Shown here in pieces: positions 12,003 to 24,467 of a stretch of DNA of 64,000 bases (position 1 is its first letter; every line of letters starts with the position of its first letter). The translations under genes were made by a program, and so were the position numbers. The notes beneath the pieces were generated by a model, which ran no database searches, had not been told where the DNA came from, and worked only from the letters and a program-made list of their open reading frames with translations. The stretch comes from Rhynchosporium graminicola (lineage: Eukaryota; Ascomycota; Leotiomycetes; Helotiales; Ploettnerulaceae), in the NCBI GenBank assembly GCA_900074885.1, contig FJUW01000034.1, positions 64,021-128,020 of the forward strand. The letters run 5' to 3'.

Positions 12003-13570
12003 TGGTCTGGAAACCTCCACCAGTTACGAAAATCGAAGCGTTGGAATGCAATAGCATCAAATCATCACAAGGGGCATTAACTCGTTCTCTACGATAGGGA
12101 AAGCACCATGACGGGGATTGGATATAAGATAGAAAGGGCTGATTTCATCTGCTCCAAGGGACCCCATCATCTACGAATATCGAAGTATCGGAATGCAAGA
12201 TCTCAAACCCGCCAAAAGCTCGTCGAGTTCCTCTATATCATGCGAACACACACACTGGTGGCCATTGGATGCTTGCCGGAGGATATTGATCTCAATTGCT
12301 CCAGGAAAAGCATTCCATTACCAATGGCGAGATACAAGACTCCTAAGCACTCAGGAGTATATTAATCCTCCCCTCCAGTACATGGATATAAACACTGGTG
12401 ACAATTGGATATCGGCCGGCAAGCGCTGATCTCATTTGCTTAAGGAGGTCTCGTCAATTACGAACACCGAAGTATCGAAATCCAAGGCCTTAAACCCACC
12501 AAAAGGTGTGTCGGGTCTTCCTCTCCACAATACGGATATATACACACTGGTGGCATTTGGATGTAGACCGAGGTTAGGATGCGGAGGATCTTTGCCAAAC
12601 TCGTCAACGACAAGAAACACAACTACGAAAACCAAATGAAACGAACCCTTGAATCAGCGAAGAACATACGAAGCACCATACGATCCCACATACATGTTAT
12701 GGTCGGATGTAGGCTGGAGAGCAGCGTCAAAGGGTCCTGCAAACTCTTAACTTCTCAAGTAACATTCCCAGCTACGAAGAAGACAAGCCTTTGAGTGGAT
12801 GGCCAAGGAGCACTGCGGATCCTGTCTGCTGTAGGCAACACCCAGCTAGGAATACCCGATAACAAGACCCTTGGATCAATGGAGAGCATGTCAACCGATT
12901 CGAACGAATATACACACTGGTGATAGTGGAGTATAAGCTGGCGGGAAATGTTAAAGAGCTTGGATGATCTCATCTACTTTAGGAAACACTCCCAAGCTAC
13001 GAAAGCACGAAGGAAAGAACCCGAAAGTGCCGAACATCACGTCAAGTCGTGTCCTCCACAAGACGAATATATATAATGCGAATATGCACACAGTTGAGGT
13101 TTGGGTACAGGTCAGCGTTGGAAACTGCAGAGCTCTGCTGGTCTTACCAGTTCTGGGAAAGAATCATCAACTACGAAGGCTAAAAGGAATCACCCCATAA
13201 ATCAACGAAGAGCACAATCAGTGAAGTAAATCTACAACTCGAGTCTACACACTGGTGACGATTGTATTTATGCTAGGAATGGATATTCGCTGTCAATCTC
13301 ACTTTTTCTAGAGCATAATAAGTCTATAGAGAGGTAGCACAATCAACATAGTAGACATCGCAAACGTTTAGACTCGACATTCCTCAAAGCCTTCAAGAAT
13401 ATATCGTTGGTATCTCAGAAGACAACGAATAGGATCTTGACCGTCTCCTGCAAGCACTCATCAATTTGAAATTCCGAAGACGAGCCAATACCAACAAATG
13501 TGGAGCGTATCAAGTCCCCTCCTATGCAAACGAAAATACAATCTGAATATAAACACTGGTGAGGCTTGAA
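12003..13570. repeat. Decayed tandem repeat, about 150 bp period
   Basis: About ten diverged units can be followed by two landmarks. One is TACGAA followed by GAAG-rich sequence, near 12021, 12172, 12318, 12459, 12609, 12770, 12843, 12991 and 13169. The other is AACACTGGTG or ACACACTGGTGG, near 12251, 12391, 12543, 12911, 13249 and 13551. The units at about 12172 and 12459 align well over roughly 100 bp, sharing CGAAGTATCG, AAACC(C/A)CCAAAA, CTTCCTCT-like and CACACTGGTGGC segments. Stops occur in every frame across the array, so it is not a protein repeat. I do not recognise the unit. Confidence 0.7.
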
Positions 13571-15732
13571 GAAATTTTGGAATTGGCAAACTATGGATGG
13601 ATGCTGGTATCACCGGCTCTAGAGCATGCAAGACCATGCAAGAGCCACACACCGAGCATGGGCAAAGTTGTCTCCGGAGACACGAATGAGGAGCTTTGCG
13701 ACAAAAGTCATTACCCATGCTTGCTATACAGGTAAAGCTACCATTGCACGATTGTAAAGTGTCATTCTACTAGTGCGCTGCGAGTTTCCAGTGGATTTGG
13801 AATTAATAGATACCGAATTTGGATGAATGGTAAAGATGCATTTAGGAGCTTCGGACTGGGTTGAGAATAACAAGATTTTCTATGGCAGACAATAGCAAAA
13901 GGAGCTAAAGATCAAAGTGGATTAGAAAGCCAGAAATACATGCTTCTCTCAACTTCGAAGCTAGAAGCAGACTTTGGGCCTCACCAAGTCACTTTGATTT
14001 TCTCTGGACGTTGATAAGAGGGCGGCAGAAAGATATCCAACAAGGACAAGCACAACAAACGGAAGCCATAACCCATTTTTCTTTGCAAGGAACATCATCG
14101 GGAGACAATGACACAAGAACATCGAGGCGTTGGAGCATTGTGGTTGTCCTTAATTTGCTCTGCGTATCTTGGGAGAGTAGCAGAAAAATGCCCGAGAAGA
14201 AGATAATAACCATTCACAGCGCAAAGGGGCAAATCGAAAAGAATCCAAAAGTCAAACACAACTTTTCGAGCCATGAAACTGGCGTTATCATTCTGAGAAA
14301 ATACCGATTATCTTGAACTCAATCTACGTATCCACAGGAAATTTAGAGGTGGAGATGTGGTACAAATCTGTCCTAACAGATGGATACATACCGAATAGAA
14401 TAACTCAAGTTCAAAGTCACCAGCACTAACGGTAGAGGAAGAAATTCTATCCATATATACAAATATATACCCATATTTATGCTGGGTGCCAAAGGGGGAA
14501 ACAGCTCTGAAAGCAGTCAATGGACACACGTTCCTGTTGTATTCAGGAAGTTCAACAGACCAGACCAACAATTCTGCGTGTTATAGCGGCCTAGTTTGCT
14601 CAGAGACTGCATGCCTAGTCAAGTGGCTGTTGAGAAGAAGGGTATGATCGAGCAAGTCATGGACGACAAATCCATGTATGCGGAACTTGCTGCGAGATTG
14701 ACGTGGACCACGCATCCCTTTAACTTCACACACGCTCTCTTATTGCATCGGCAACAAGCAGATGGCATTTAGTCCTATATATAATGAAAGAAAAGAATAA
14801 AGCATTTAATGGAAGCACACCGAGAGATTCTGCACAAGCGTCTCTGATTTTCCCTTCCTGCACCACTAAGTTCGCTCAAACTATCCCCTATCATGAAACG
14901 TATATTTCTCTGTTGATAGTATATACGAGTCCACTGGGCACCAAATAATGATTCCAGTATCGGGAAACAAAGAACATGACTGTATTCCTCATCTGAATAA
15001 TCATTATGGAAACGCCTGATTGCAAACCTTTGGCCGGATGGAGGCGGCCCACTAGCCCAGCTTTTGGTTTCTTGTATGCAGCGAAGAACTTTAATTAAAA
15101 TAGATCAAGCTTATTCTGACCGTAGACTAAAATATCAAGAGGTTGGACAAAGTCCTATGGAGGGGTCAGCAGAATTACTAGTTATGAAAGAATGCTTCTC
15201 TTTTTAATCATCGCTATAGTGGACTCCAAGGCTGCAGATTCTGTCTGATCATTTCCTGAAGACAGAACAAGCAAGGGACAAGATCATTTCATCAATTTCC
15301 TATTGCTAGACAATGCATTCAAGCAACAGGTTTTATGATGAACAACGATTGACTGAGCTGGACACAGTAGAGGAGGGGAAAAGTAAGAGTAAGAGGATTC
15401 GCAATGATTATTTTAGAGCAAGGGGAAGAGAACTCGAATTCGAAATTGCTTCTGTTAAGTATTGATTGATTGCAAGTTTCGAATATGATAAGGGTGGAGA
15501 GGCAGGGACCGAGTACAAGATTCGAAATTCACTGTCGTTAAGATTAGGTTCGAAGCTCGGCTGGGGAAGGCCTGGCTCCACAGCTGGGGAGCCGCGTCTA
15601 TCTGATACCATTATCTACCAAGTATCACCAAGTGTCACAAACCCAGCTAAAACTACTTGTTGCCATGGAGGAACTTCCCAGATGTCATGCGTGACTATTA
15701 CTTGAACCCATTCGAAGACCCTCCTTCCCATC
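13571..15732. other. Gene-poor region upstream of SEC15
   Basis: No coding or RNA gene is supportable here. It is AT-rich, with short unrelated frames on both strands (for example 14011-14316), and probably includes the SEC15 promoter in its last few hundred bases. Confidence 0.4.
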
Positions 15733-18630
15733 ATGGCACGAAAGCCGCCTCAATACGATGACTACAGAGTTGCAGTCCAGCAGGCAAGGCTCCCACCCAA
15801 AACTCCATGCTGTGACCCCTCCTAACAACCACCAGATCATCCTCTCCTCATCCGATACCGACTACCTCGACCAGTTAATCCCAGCCCTCAAAGATGCTTC
15901 AAACTCGAATCGAACCCCAGGGCTTATGCAAAGTCTCTCCTTCTACGCCGAAGAGCGCGAGGCTGACATCGAGCGAATTGGGCTCACCAAACACGACGAA
16001 TTCCTTAAATCCGTAAACCAACTCCAAAAAGTGCGCGAAGGAACCGTCTCTCTGACCTCCGAAATCCTACAACTTAATCAATCGATTCAGCAGTCCACCG
16101 AGAAACTAGCTGCGCAGAAAGAGGCTTTGGTCGACACGAAATCCATCCGGCAGAACATCGCAGAAGCGTCCGAAGCTTTGAAAGAGAGTCTGAAGATCTT
16201 ACATGCCGTAAACCAGGCGCACGATTTGATTAAAAAGAAGAGTTATTATGCGGCATTGAAAGCATTGGACGATTTACAGAATGAACATTTGATCCCGACG
16301 ATTCAGAATAAATATGCGACGCAGCATAAGCTGGCAGAGATCATTCAAAAATCGATACCGGCGTCACAGAAAGCTATCTCGGAAGCTGTCATGACGGATT
16401 TGAATACTTGGCTCTATCGAATTAGAGAGACCTCGCAATTCCTGGGTGAGGTTGCATTCTATCATACAGAAATGAGGAGGACGAGGCAGAAGGAGAGGAT
16501 GGAAACGAATGAGTATCTGCGAAACTTCAAGCTTAATTCTGCCATTGAATTGGTATTTGATGAGAGTGAAGAGTTTGATGTGTTGGATAATGAGGAGTTG
16601 CACGTCGATTTCCAGCCTTTATTCGAGTGTTTACATATCCATGAAGCACTTGGGCAGAGTGATAAGTTTAGAGCTGAGTATGCCGCAACGCGGAGGCGGC
16701 AGAAAGAACTGTTACTCCCTTCATTTGTTGATTTGATGGAGGAGGATGACCAGAGTTTGAGTAGTTTACTAGAGGGTATTGCTGGTTTTGCCATCATTGA
16801 GAGGGCTACCATGAGAAGAGCTCATAATCTTAGATCCCCTGTTGATGTAAGTACCTCAAATGTTTATGTGATGCCTTGCTAATAGATTTCAGGTCGACGA
16901 ATTGTGGGACTCTATGTGTCAAACAGCTATCGCTTTGGTCTCCAAGGCATTAGAGAAAGTTGACAATGCGGAAGTGCTACTAAAGATCAAGGGTGTCATT
17001 GCACTTTTTATCCAGACCATGGATGTAAGCCATCTTTGAGATCCCAATTCAAGGATCCTCGTAGCTGACAGCGATAGACCTGGGGATATTCTGTTGCCAC
17101 TCTAGACAGCTTCTTACTTACCCTTTTCGACAAATATGCAGAGCTACTTAAGAAGCGCTTTAGCGACGATTTCCAAGAGGTGTGCATTCTTCCTCACACT
17201 CTTCAAGTCATTCTAACGCTCTCTAGATTGTGGCAAGCGATGACTACATGCCAATGCCTGTTACAAATATCGATGAGTACGACAAAGTTGTTAATGTATG
17301 CTGGTTCACACCAGACAAGCCTAGAGAAGAACTTAGGTATACACTCTCTCCCTACATCCCGACCCCAACTAAACTCCAACAGCTTCCCATGCGTACTACC
17401 ATTCTCACAAATGTACCCCCTCTGCTGCATCGACATCCGTAACTTCCTCAATCAATTCTACTTTTTCTCCGACGACCACTTCCAACATCCAAATGTCATT
17501 GACGATGCATTAAAAAAGGTACACATCCCCTCCACTCTTCCCAAAATCGACTAACGCGCCCTCAGTCCCTCGACCAACTGCTCCTCGAAAAGGTGTGCCG
17601 CTCCCTCGTGGAACGCCTCTCGTCCCAGTACCTCGGCCAAATCGTTCAAATTCTCATCAACCTCGAACATTTCGAGACTGCCTGTCGAGAACTCGAACAA
17701 CTCCTCATAGCAGCGCGTTCATCCACTTCAGCTGGCGGGTCTATCGTGTTGGATGCTACCGAGGAGTTTACGAGTAATAAGAAGACGGCTGAGAAGCGGA
17801 TTTTCGAGTTGGTGAATTCGAAGATCGATGATCTTGTTGAGACAGCTGAGTACGATTGGTATGTTATCTTAACCTTTTGCGTGATCAGCAGAAGTGAAGG
17901 GAACGGAGACAGGGGAGAATGATTGCTAATGATTGGAAAATAGGATGGCAAGCACACTCGAAAGCGAACCCTCGAACTACATGCAAACCCTCACCCGATA
18001 CCTCTCCAACATAATGAACTCGACGCTCCTCGGCCTCCCGCGGGAAATCAAAGAACTAATCTACTTCGACGCACTCTCCCACGCCGCGAACCTGATCCTG
18101 GCTCTCCCGCTCTCCCCGGCCATCAAGAAAATCAACCCGAACGGCGTCGCCGCCTTAGCGAAAGACGTGGCGTACCTGAGTGATTTTGTCGATACGCTTG
18201 ATAATGCGCCGATCTTGAAGGAGAATCTAGATGAGTTGCAGCAGACGGTGTTGCTGATGCAGACAGAGAACCCGGATGAGTTTTATGATGTCGGGTTGAG
18301 GAATCGGAAGTTTGGACGGGTGGATGCTGGGGTGGGGACGGCGTTGTTGGAGAAGTACGTATTTTATCTCTTTTCTTTACTTTCCCCCTGTTCCTGAATC
18401 GCTGGTTGGGATTCCTTGGGTTGGGATTGAGGATGTCATGGTTTGAGTGCTGGTATTTGAGTGCTGGAAAGAAGAAATTGCCGTGCTCTTGAACGCGGAA
18501 AAAAATGAGGGAAGAAAGAAAAACAAAGCTGACGAACGTGTCCAATTACAGACTGACATACACTATCATGGCGAGTCCCTCGCGAGTCGACAGACTAGGT
18601 AATTTCTCATCTCGGTTCGGTATGCGCTGA
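15733..18630 (+). CDS. SEC15: Exocyst complex component SEC15
   Basis: Nine exons give 774 aa: 15733-15783, 15836-16846, 16893-17024, 17078-17179, 17227-17336, 17383-17518, 17566-17858, 17944-18354 and 18552-18630. Sec15 is the exocyst subunit that binds the Rab GTPase Sec4 on secretory vesicles and tethers them to the plasma membrane during polarised growth. Family hallmarks are the N-terminal SSSDTDYLDQLIPALKD segment, a long coiled region, GFAIIERATM, ELWDSMCQ, and the C-terminal helical bundle with LGLPREIKELIYFDAL. The start at 15733 (MARKPPQYDDY) is chosen because it supplies the conserved N-terminus through a 52-bp intron with a GC donor (GCAAGG...CAG). Starting at 15758 instead would replace those residues with translated intron. 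Confidence 0.92.
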
Positions 18631-19267
18631 GATGAGACGAGACAAACGCAAGGAGGAGAAGGATATAGCGAGGCTTCTGTACGATAATGGGTACCGGCTT
18701 ATGATACACATCAGATCAATCAGAGAGGATATGTACCGGTGTATAAATACACAAGCCTCGATATGGAGGTAGCCGAACCTCGGGAGTTCTAAACAATACC
18801 ACATCACAAGAAATAAAACCGAAGTTCCAGGAATTCAACGGAAAACTCTACGTTGATCATAGGACAAGGAAAATCGTTCGTTTCGTGCATTCTACTTATA
18901 TGGTAGCCAAATCATTGGTTCCCATCTGGGCTCGCCCGTTCTTGGACTAGAAGTAAGGACGTAAACAATCACACGCCTGCGCCAGAAAGAAAACTACTCG
19001 AACTCCCACTCCGTTCCTTCCATTCCATTCCATTTCGTCCCGTCCATCCCTCCCATGCTAAGCTAGCCAGACTAATCGAGCTACGGGGACAAGTGCCCCA
19101 TACAGACAAAGGTCATGCTGAACGATGCCATTCCTCGGATTAGAGTTCTTCTCCCCTCATCTGTCACGTGTCCTTCTTCTTTCGATCTGGTTAGTTTTAC
19201 TGCTGTTCTTCGTTGCGTCGTGAAAAACTCGATCCTGTGTACAGTCGAGCGAGTGATGATCTCCCAC
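18631..19267. other. Convergent intergenic region, no gene seen
   Basis: This is 3' flank between SEC15 (+) and HAP5 (-). I see nothing beyond simple CCATTC-type repeats at 19015-19035. Confidence 0.5.
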
Positions 19268-20561
19268 CTAGACATCGTACTCGCGCTCGCCTTCTGCATC
19301 CGCATCACCCTCTCCTCCGTCATGGCGCGGATATTGGTGTCCTGGATCTTGGCCTACTGAAGAGTCTTGACGGGGATGTTGTTGAGGCATTTGGTACATT
19401 TGCTACTCACATTAGTCATCATTCGTAGTAAATGAGTAAGGACAAAAATTACCTGCTGGTTTTGCATAGGTCCGCCTTGCATTGGTGGATAACCACCATA
19501 AATACCCTCGAGATCACCACCATACATCTGCTGCGGCGTGGCACCATACGGAGCCGGTTGACCCGCCTGAACTTGTTGTGGCGCATACATATTCTGCTGC
19601 TGTCTATAATCCGGCTCCTGGTGTCCCAGTCCTATATAATCCGGTGGAGGCATGTGCCCATGCCCTTGATTTTGCGGAATGCTCTGTGGAGGAAGTTGAT
19701 TACCTGCAGGTACAGGAGCAGAAGGTTGCGGCGCACCAGTCGCTCTCTTCGCATGGCTAGCTGCTTCTTCACGCGGGACGATATCGATCAGGAAATCGAA
19801 CATGTCTGATTTAGATAGGGCGGAAGCGATATCTGAGCGTTGAAGAGTGCGGCGTTTGTTTTCTTCGGCATGGATCCAGGCGCGCATGGTAAGTTCGGTA
19901 ATGAAGATGTCGCAGCCTTTAGCGAACAGAATTGGGGCTTCGGCGGAGATCATCTTGACGTCTGGGTCGGCTTTCATGACTTTCTTGATGCGTGCGAGGG
20001 GGAGTTGGTGAAGTTTGTAGTCGTGAGTTTCGGATTCGAGGTGGTTGATTACATGTTGCCAGTAGGTAGTGAGGATATCTTTGTAAGTGCCGTGGAGGCC
20101 TTGGTTGACCTGATAAAGCATCAGCTCTTATTAAACTTCTCAAGAAGCATTGTAGAGCATCGCAAATTTGAATCGCGAGGGATTGGAATAGATTGATAGA
20201 CGTACATTTGCCCAAGCACCAGTGTAGAATTCTGCGACTGGCGCAAAGCCTTGCTGAGCAAGCTGTATTGTGTAAGTAGTTGTATAATCTATCAGGTCCC
20301 AAATATGACTATCTTACTGCAGCACTGGCACCTAGAAGCAAACAGATCGTTAGCCAATGAATCGCTCATGTTTGAAGCTGTGTTTGTTGTCCATCCAGCG
20401 GCAGTCGCCTTCAACTCGTCTGCTACACCAGCCCCGTACAAGTGATTGATAGGAGATTACTCCGACGTACCATAGTGACCTCCATGAGCTGTATCATAGG
20501 TTGGAGCTTGTGCGCGCTGTCCCTGTTGGCCATGCGACGAACTTGGTGGATTCTGATCCAT
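19268..20561 (-). CDS. hapE: CCAAT-binding factor subunit C (HAP5/HapE/NF-YC)
   Basis: Exons 20561-20471, 20331-20318, 20262-20206, 20109-19453 and 19402-19268 give 317 aa. The product is the NF-YC-like histone-fold subunit that pairs with HAP3/NF-YB and HAP2/NF-YA to bind CCAAT boxes. The histone fold is complete at about residues 98-175 ([20 protein letters not shown], then [19 protein letters not shown] and [11 protein letters not shown]). It is preceded by the conserved fungal extension [19 protein letters not shown]. The rest is a Gln/Pro/Gly-rich tail ending in an acidic [12 protein letters not shown] motif. The second exon is only 14 nt. The last exon is set by an acceptor at 19403 that restores an open frame; reading through instead stops after 35 unrelated codons. 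Confidence 0.92.
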
Positions 20562-20997
20562 AATTGCGATTGCTCCGTATCTGAATTGTATTTGCGCTTC
20601 GTGGTCCTGTTATCTCCTCGAGTCGCATGCGGTGATTGTTTGAAAGAAGATTGGCCCGAATTGATTCGTAGAACTCTGAGGTTTCGCGACTCCGTTTGTC
20701 GCGGCTGTCGTACGGTGTGATGGTGTTTTGGGTTTGAAGGGAAGACGGCACAGTGCAGCTGACTTGGGAGGGTTCCGGACGGTCGGGTGTTACAATACTT
20801 TACGGAGTACTTATAATGTTTCTTAAATTGTCGCACGGCAGCACCTTTGCTTGCCTTGGATATGTCCTGCGCAGCGCGATAGAAGATGGAATTGAGTATT
20901 CAGGAAGCTTTCTCGAGCTTGTTGACAGCTTCGTTAGATGGAGGATGTGATTGGTTGCGCAAAAGCTGCGATGGATTGGTTGTTGATGGTTCGTTCG

Positions 20998-21038
20998 GGA
21001 GCTGGAGCTGGGAGCTGGAGCTGCTGGAGCTGGAGCTT
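20998..21038. repeat. GGAGCT minisatellite
   Basis: Imperfect tandem copies of GGAGCT, with occasional inserted bases, lie just upstream of HAP5 and would be transcribed only if its leader is long. Confidence 0.85.
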
Positions 21039-21292
21039 GATTGATGGGTCGGGTCGGGGTCGGGTCCGTTTGGTGGAGGAGGGGAGACGGGGGAGGTTGG
21101 ATTCCTTGGATTGGGTTCGCTTCGAGTGAGCTGGTGGTGGTGTACTTATAATAAGCAGATTTTGATGAAGGCAATGCCAAAGCACTATGTAAGTGTCTTG
21201 AGTTTCTTGATAGGTACTTGGAGATGAAATAAAAAAAAAGTGTCTGGCTTTGGATATAAGTATGACCCGTGAAGCAGGAGATTAAGAAAAGT

Positions 21293-21315
21293 ATAGATAG
21301 ATAGATAGATAGATA
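21293..21315. repeat. TAGA microsatellite
   Basis: Five to six uninterrupted TAGA units. A CTTA run (21420-21436) and a CATGC/TATGC run (21656-21686) follow within 400 bp. Confidence 0.9.
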
Positions 21316-22525
21316 TGGGATATGAGTGATACGTAGGTATAGGTATCTGATGGGGCTGGTTTTGCTTACCAGAACAATCTCAATATTAAGTTATATCCGA
21401 AGTACCGTGTTTCCTTCGTCACTTACTTACTTACTTGGTATGCGGGTGGATGCTCAGGACTGAGCAGTTCAGATCAGATCAATGCGACGCCATGGTCAGA
21501 TATATACTTGATTTTCTCCATCCATTCACATTGGGCAGAAATCCACATATGCAGGCGAACGATGGTGGCTTTTACGACGTGAGTTGCTCAAAGTGTGCGT
21601 TGTCCACACCACCGCCATCAACAGCTTCACATCGTCATCTTCAGCCCACCGCTTCCCATGCCATGCCATGCTATGCTATGCTATGCACGCCGCATTTACC
21701 TGAAACTCTCATAAAAAATACGATACGATGCAGGCAGGAAGCGAAGCTGAGCTGATTACCGATATTAGGCATCTTCACAATCCCGAGACCATTTCCTTTA
21801 TCCCATAAGAAGACCAGCTCCCTTCTTATCTTCCTTCATATCTTCCGGGCTGTTTCGATGCCCGACGAGAACAAGACTGCGCATAGAAACCAGCCTATGA
21901 CCCCACAGCGAAATAGGATATGCATCCCAGCCGGGTTTGCTTCTTTTCTTTGACTGTTTACCTATCTTACTGTACAAAATGTCCCGACTCAGCCTTGAGC
22001 GTGAACTGTGGAGATACTGTACACGTGCCAAGGATCATCTATAAGTAATGGGCAACCGACCTGTCGCTATCAGAAAAGAATGGCTGATCAGATAAGACAT
22101 GTGAACACATTACTGTAAGAAGTGCTATAAGCAATTCTGGCGACTTTGGAATCTGACTATGCCGAGTCAAAAGTCTGGGAATAAATCCGTACCTTGTGTA
22201 TCACAGTCTAGTGATGCCCTCGGAATTACTTCACTTCACTCGATTTGTCTTGAGAAACCGCCCCGATTGTATATAATAGCTTGTTCAAAGTGACTCAAAG
22301 GGAATTTCTCAATTATGACTTGACCCTTCCCTGCCCGTCTTGCAGCGCGCGAATGGAGCCTGGATTCCATATGGTGAGTCGGTGACTTTGGGTGAGAGCG
22401 ATCCGGCGCTAGAGCTGGAAGAAGCTAGCATGTTTTTTTTAGCGCCAAGGTCGACATTTTTCTCAAAACCGCCGTAAACTTTTCGTACCTCGTTTTCGTT
22501 AGATAACGCTCAACACACCACCACC

Positions 22526-23446
22526 ATGGCAGACGAGGATCTTTCCAATGAGCAGCTCCGGCAATTGCTGAAGGATGCGGAGCAGAGGTTGAGGAGTAAA
22601 GGGAAGCAGCAGATGCTAATGTCTACTGCTTCCTCGATCGAATCAAGGTACACCCAGCTACCGCTCCCCAACCCCAACCCCAACTGACGTTTCCCACCAG
22701 CCTTCCGAAAATTACCATGGAGAACCCTATCGTCTCATACATCAAGTCATCCAAGACTGGCGCTCAAGTTGACCGATCCCACTTGGTCACAGAGAAGGAG
22801 CGCAAATTAGCAAACGGATCCCGCATCGTAGAAGACCCAATCACAATCAAAAAGCGTGCTGAAGAGGTAAGGTCTATCTCACTTGTCTTCTGTTGCAATC
22901 CTTCTATGAGGAAAATATCCAATCAAACCATGACGCAGATTTCGGGCCCGTCTTGGGAACGCCCTGCACTCCATGATGTCTTAATATCATAGTTACACTG
23001 AGAAGAAACACTCCTACGTTACCACTCTGATTGCTGCACGAACACAGCTGATCATACAATAGGATAAAAAAGCTTCAGCCGGTGCAGATTGGTTTAATAT
23101 GCCCAGGACAAACCTGACACCCGAGCTCAAGCGCGACTTGCAATTACTTCGCATGCGAGACGTTCTTGATCCGAAGAGACATTATAAGAAGGACAACAAG
23201 AAGCAGCAAATACCCGAGTTCTCGCAGGTTGGTACCATCATCCAAGGTCCTACCGAGTACTTCAGCTTGAGATTGATGAACAAGGACCGTAAAAGGACTT
23301 TGGTTGAGGAGGTTCTTGCTGGTGAGAAGTCTAGTGGCCGCTTCAAGTCGAAATACAACGAGATCCAGGAGGCGAAGACGAGTGGAAAGAAGGCGCATTA
23401 CAAGAAATTGAGAGATTCGAGAAAGAAGGGTGTTCTGAAGCGTTGA
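22526..23446 (+). CDS. FCF2: rRNA-processing protein FCF2
   Basis: Exons 22526-22647, 22701-22866 and 23063-23446 give 223 aa. Fcf2 is an essential nucleolar factor for early pre-rRNA cleavage and 18S rRNA maturation in yeast. The Fcf2 domain fills the C-terminal half: AGADWFNMPR, LTPELKRDLQLLRMRDVLDPKRHYKK, FSQVGTIIQGPTEYFS and a basic end with KKAHYKKL. The N-terminal third is a short coiled segment beginning MADEDLSNEQLRQLL. The start lies in a good context (CCACCATGG). The second intron (196 bp) is longer than usual for this window but its ends are canonical. The next gene downstream starts about 1 kb away. Confidence 0.9.
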
Positions 23447-24467
23447 AGAGAAGCCACAACTAGTCTTCCCAACCTTCACTCCAATCATCGAGCACCACGG
23501 ATACATCTGGTAAAACGTTACAACTACCTTGGTATCAAACTTAAGGAAGGTTGGAGAGGATGCTACCATCGCATTTTCAGATTTCTGGCACGCCGATGAG
23601 TCTTGATCGCATCATGAGCGTCATTTTCAACCCTCAACACTTTGCTTGGAAGCAAAAGCCATTGAAAAGCGCGTAAAAGCGCCCGTTGGCTCCGCCACTG
23701 CAAAAGCCAAAAAAATCTGCTTCAGGAGCCTAGCGGCGGCAGGCTTCTCGGAAATAGTCACAAAGAATACTGATCTTGGGGTACATTACTGCACACACGT
23801 GGCTTCTAGTCAATGGCAAGGTCAACCTGCTACAACGGGACCGGTATCTCGCCTCTGGCGAAGAACGTCCACTACCCTTCGTTCTACCCAAAACATTCTG
23901 GTAGCCAAATGTAAGTGTCAGAAAAGCGCTATGGTCGATTAAGGGCTATTAGCCTGTGACCAATCCTGCAATACCAAAGTTATCAAGAAACCCGACGTTT
24001 GCATACTAGCTAGCGAATACAACCACCTTGCTTCTCCATCGGTCCATGAAACTCTATCTGCGCATTCTTCTTTGACCTAACATGACTGTCAGACATGTTT
24101 ATATCCCTCATCGTGCATTGGCGATGTTCCCAGCAAGGCCTTGTGATTCTTTAACTGCTGAAAATGAAATCTGACATCCCCGTTTGGCGGGAATAGCAGG
24201 GCTTGATGTTGCAACCAAGTTGTAGGACCTCCATTGAGATGTTCCATCTAAAGGGACATTTGAACAGAACTCGTCGAAGAGATGTAAACAGATTACAGAA
24301 CTGTCTACATCTAATATGCTGTACAAACTGCGTGCTTATTGCTGTAGTGAAGTTTAATATGGTTGCCCGGCGGAGCGCGCAAGGCCGCTTGCAAGGCTGC
24401 CGAGAAATTATTTTGGCCTCACATCTCGATAAGTGCCCGCAACGACCACTTTACAGCCTCCAACAAA
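23447..24467. other. Intergenic region, no gene seen
   Basis: This is 3' flank of FCF2 and promoter of RSM10. The frame at 23646-23942 has no recognisable content. Confidence 0.5.

Larger units (their letters stand above)
20562..22525. other. Divergent intergenic region, HAP5 to FCF2
   Basis: No gene is supported. It contains several microsatellites listed separately and must hold the HAP5 (-) and FCF2 (+) promoters. Confidence 0.5.

Noticed and set aside
12003..13570. CRISPR array or repeat protein
   Set aside because: Units are about 150 bp, diverged and without conserved short repeats and unique spacers. CRISPR is not expected in a fungus, and stops occur in all frames.
19354..19452. HAP5 ending by read-through at 19354
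   Set aside because: Removing a 50-bp GT-AG intron with a CTAAT branch point gives the acidic Gln/Pro-rich tail in frame. The read-through sequence is intron-like.
23646..23942. 98-codon plus-strand gene after FCF2
   Set aside because: No family resemblance, no supporting splice structure, and it sits in 3' flank.
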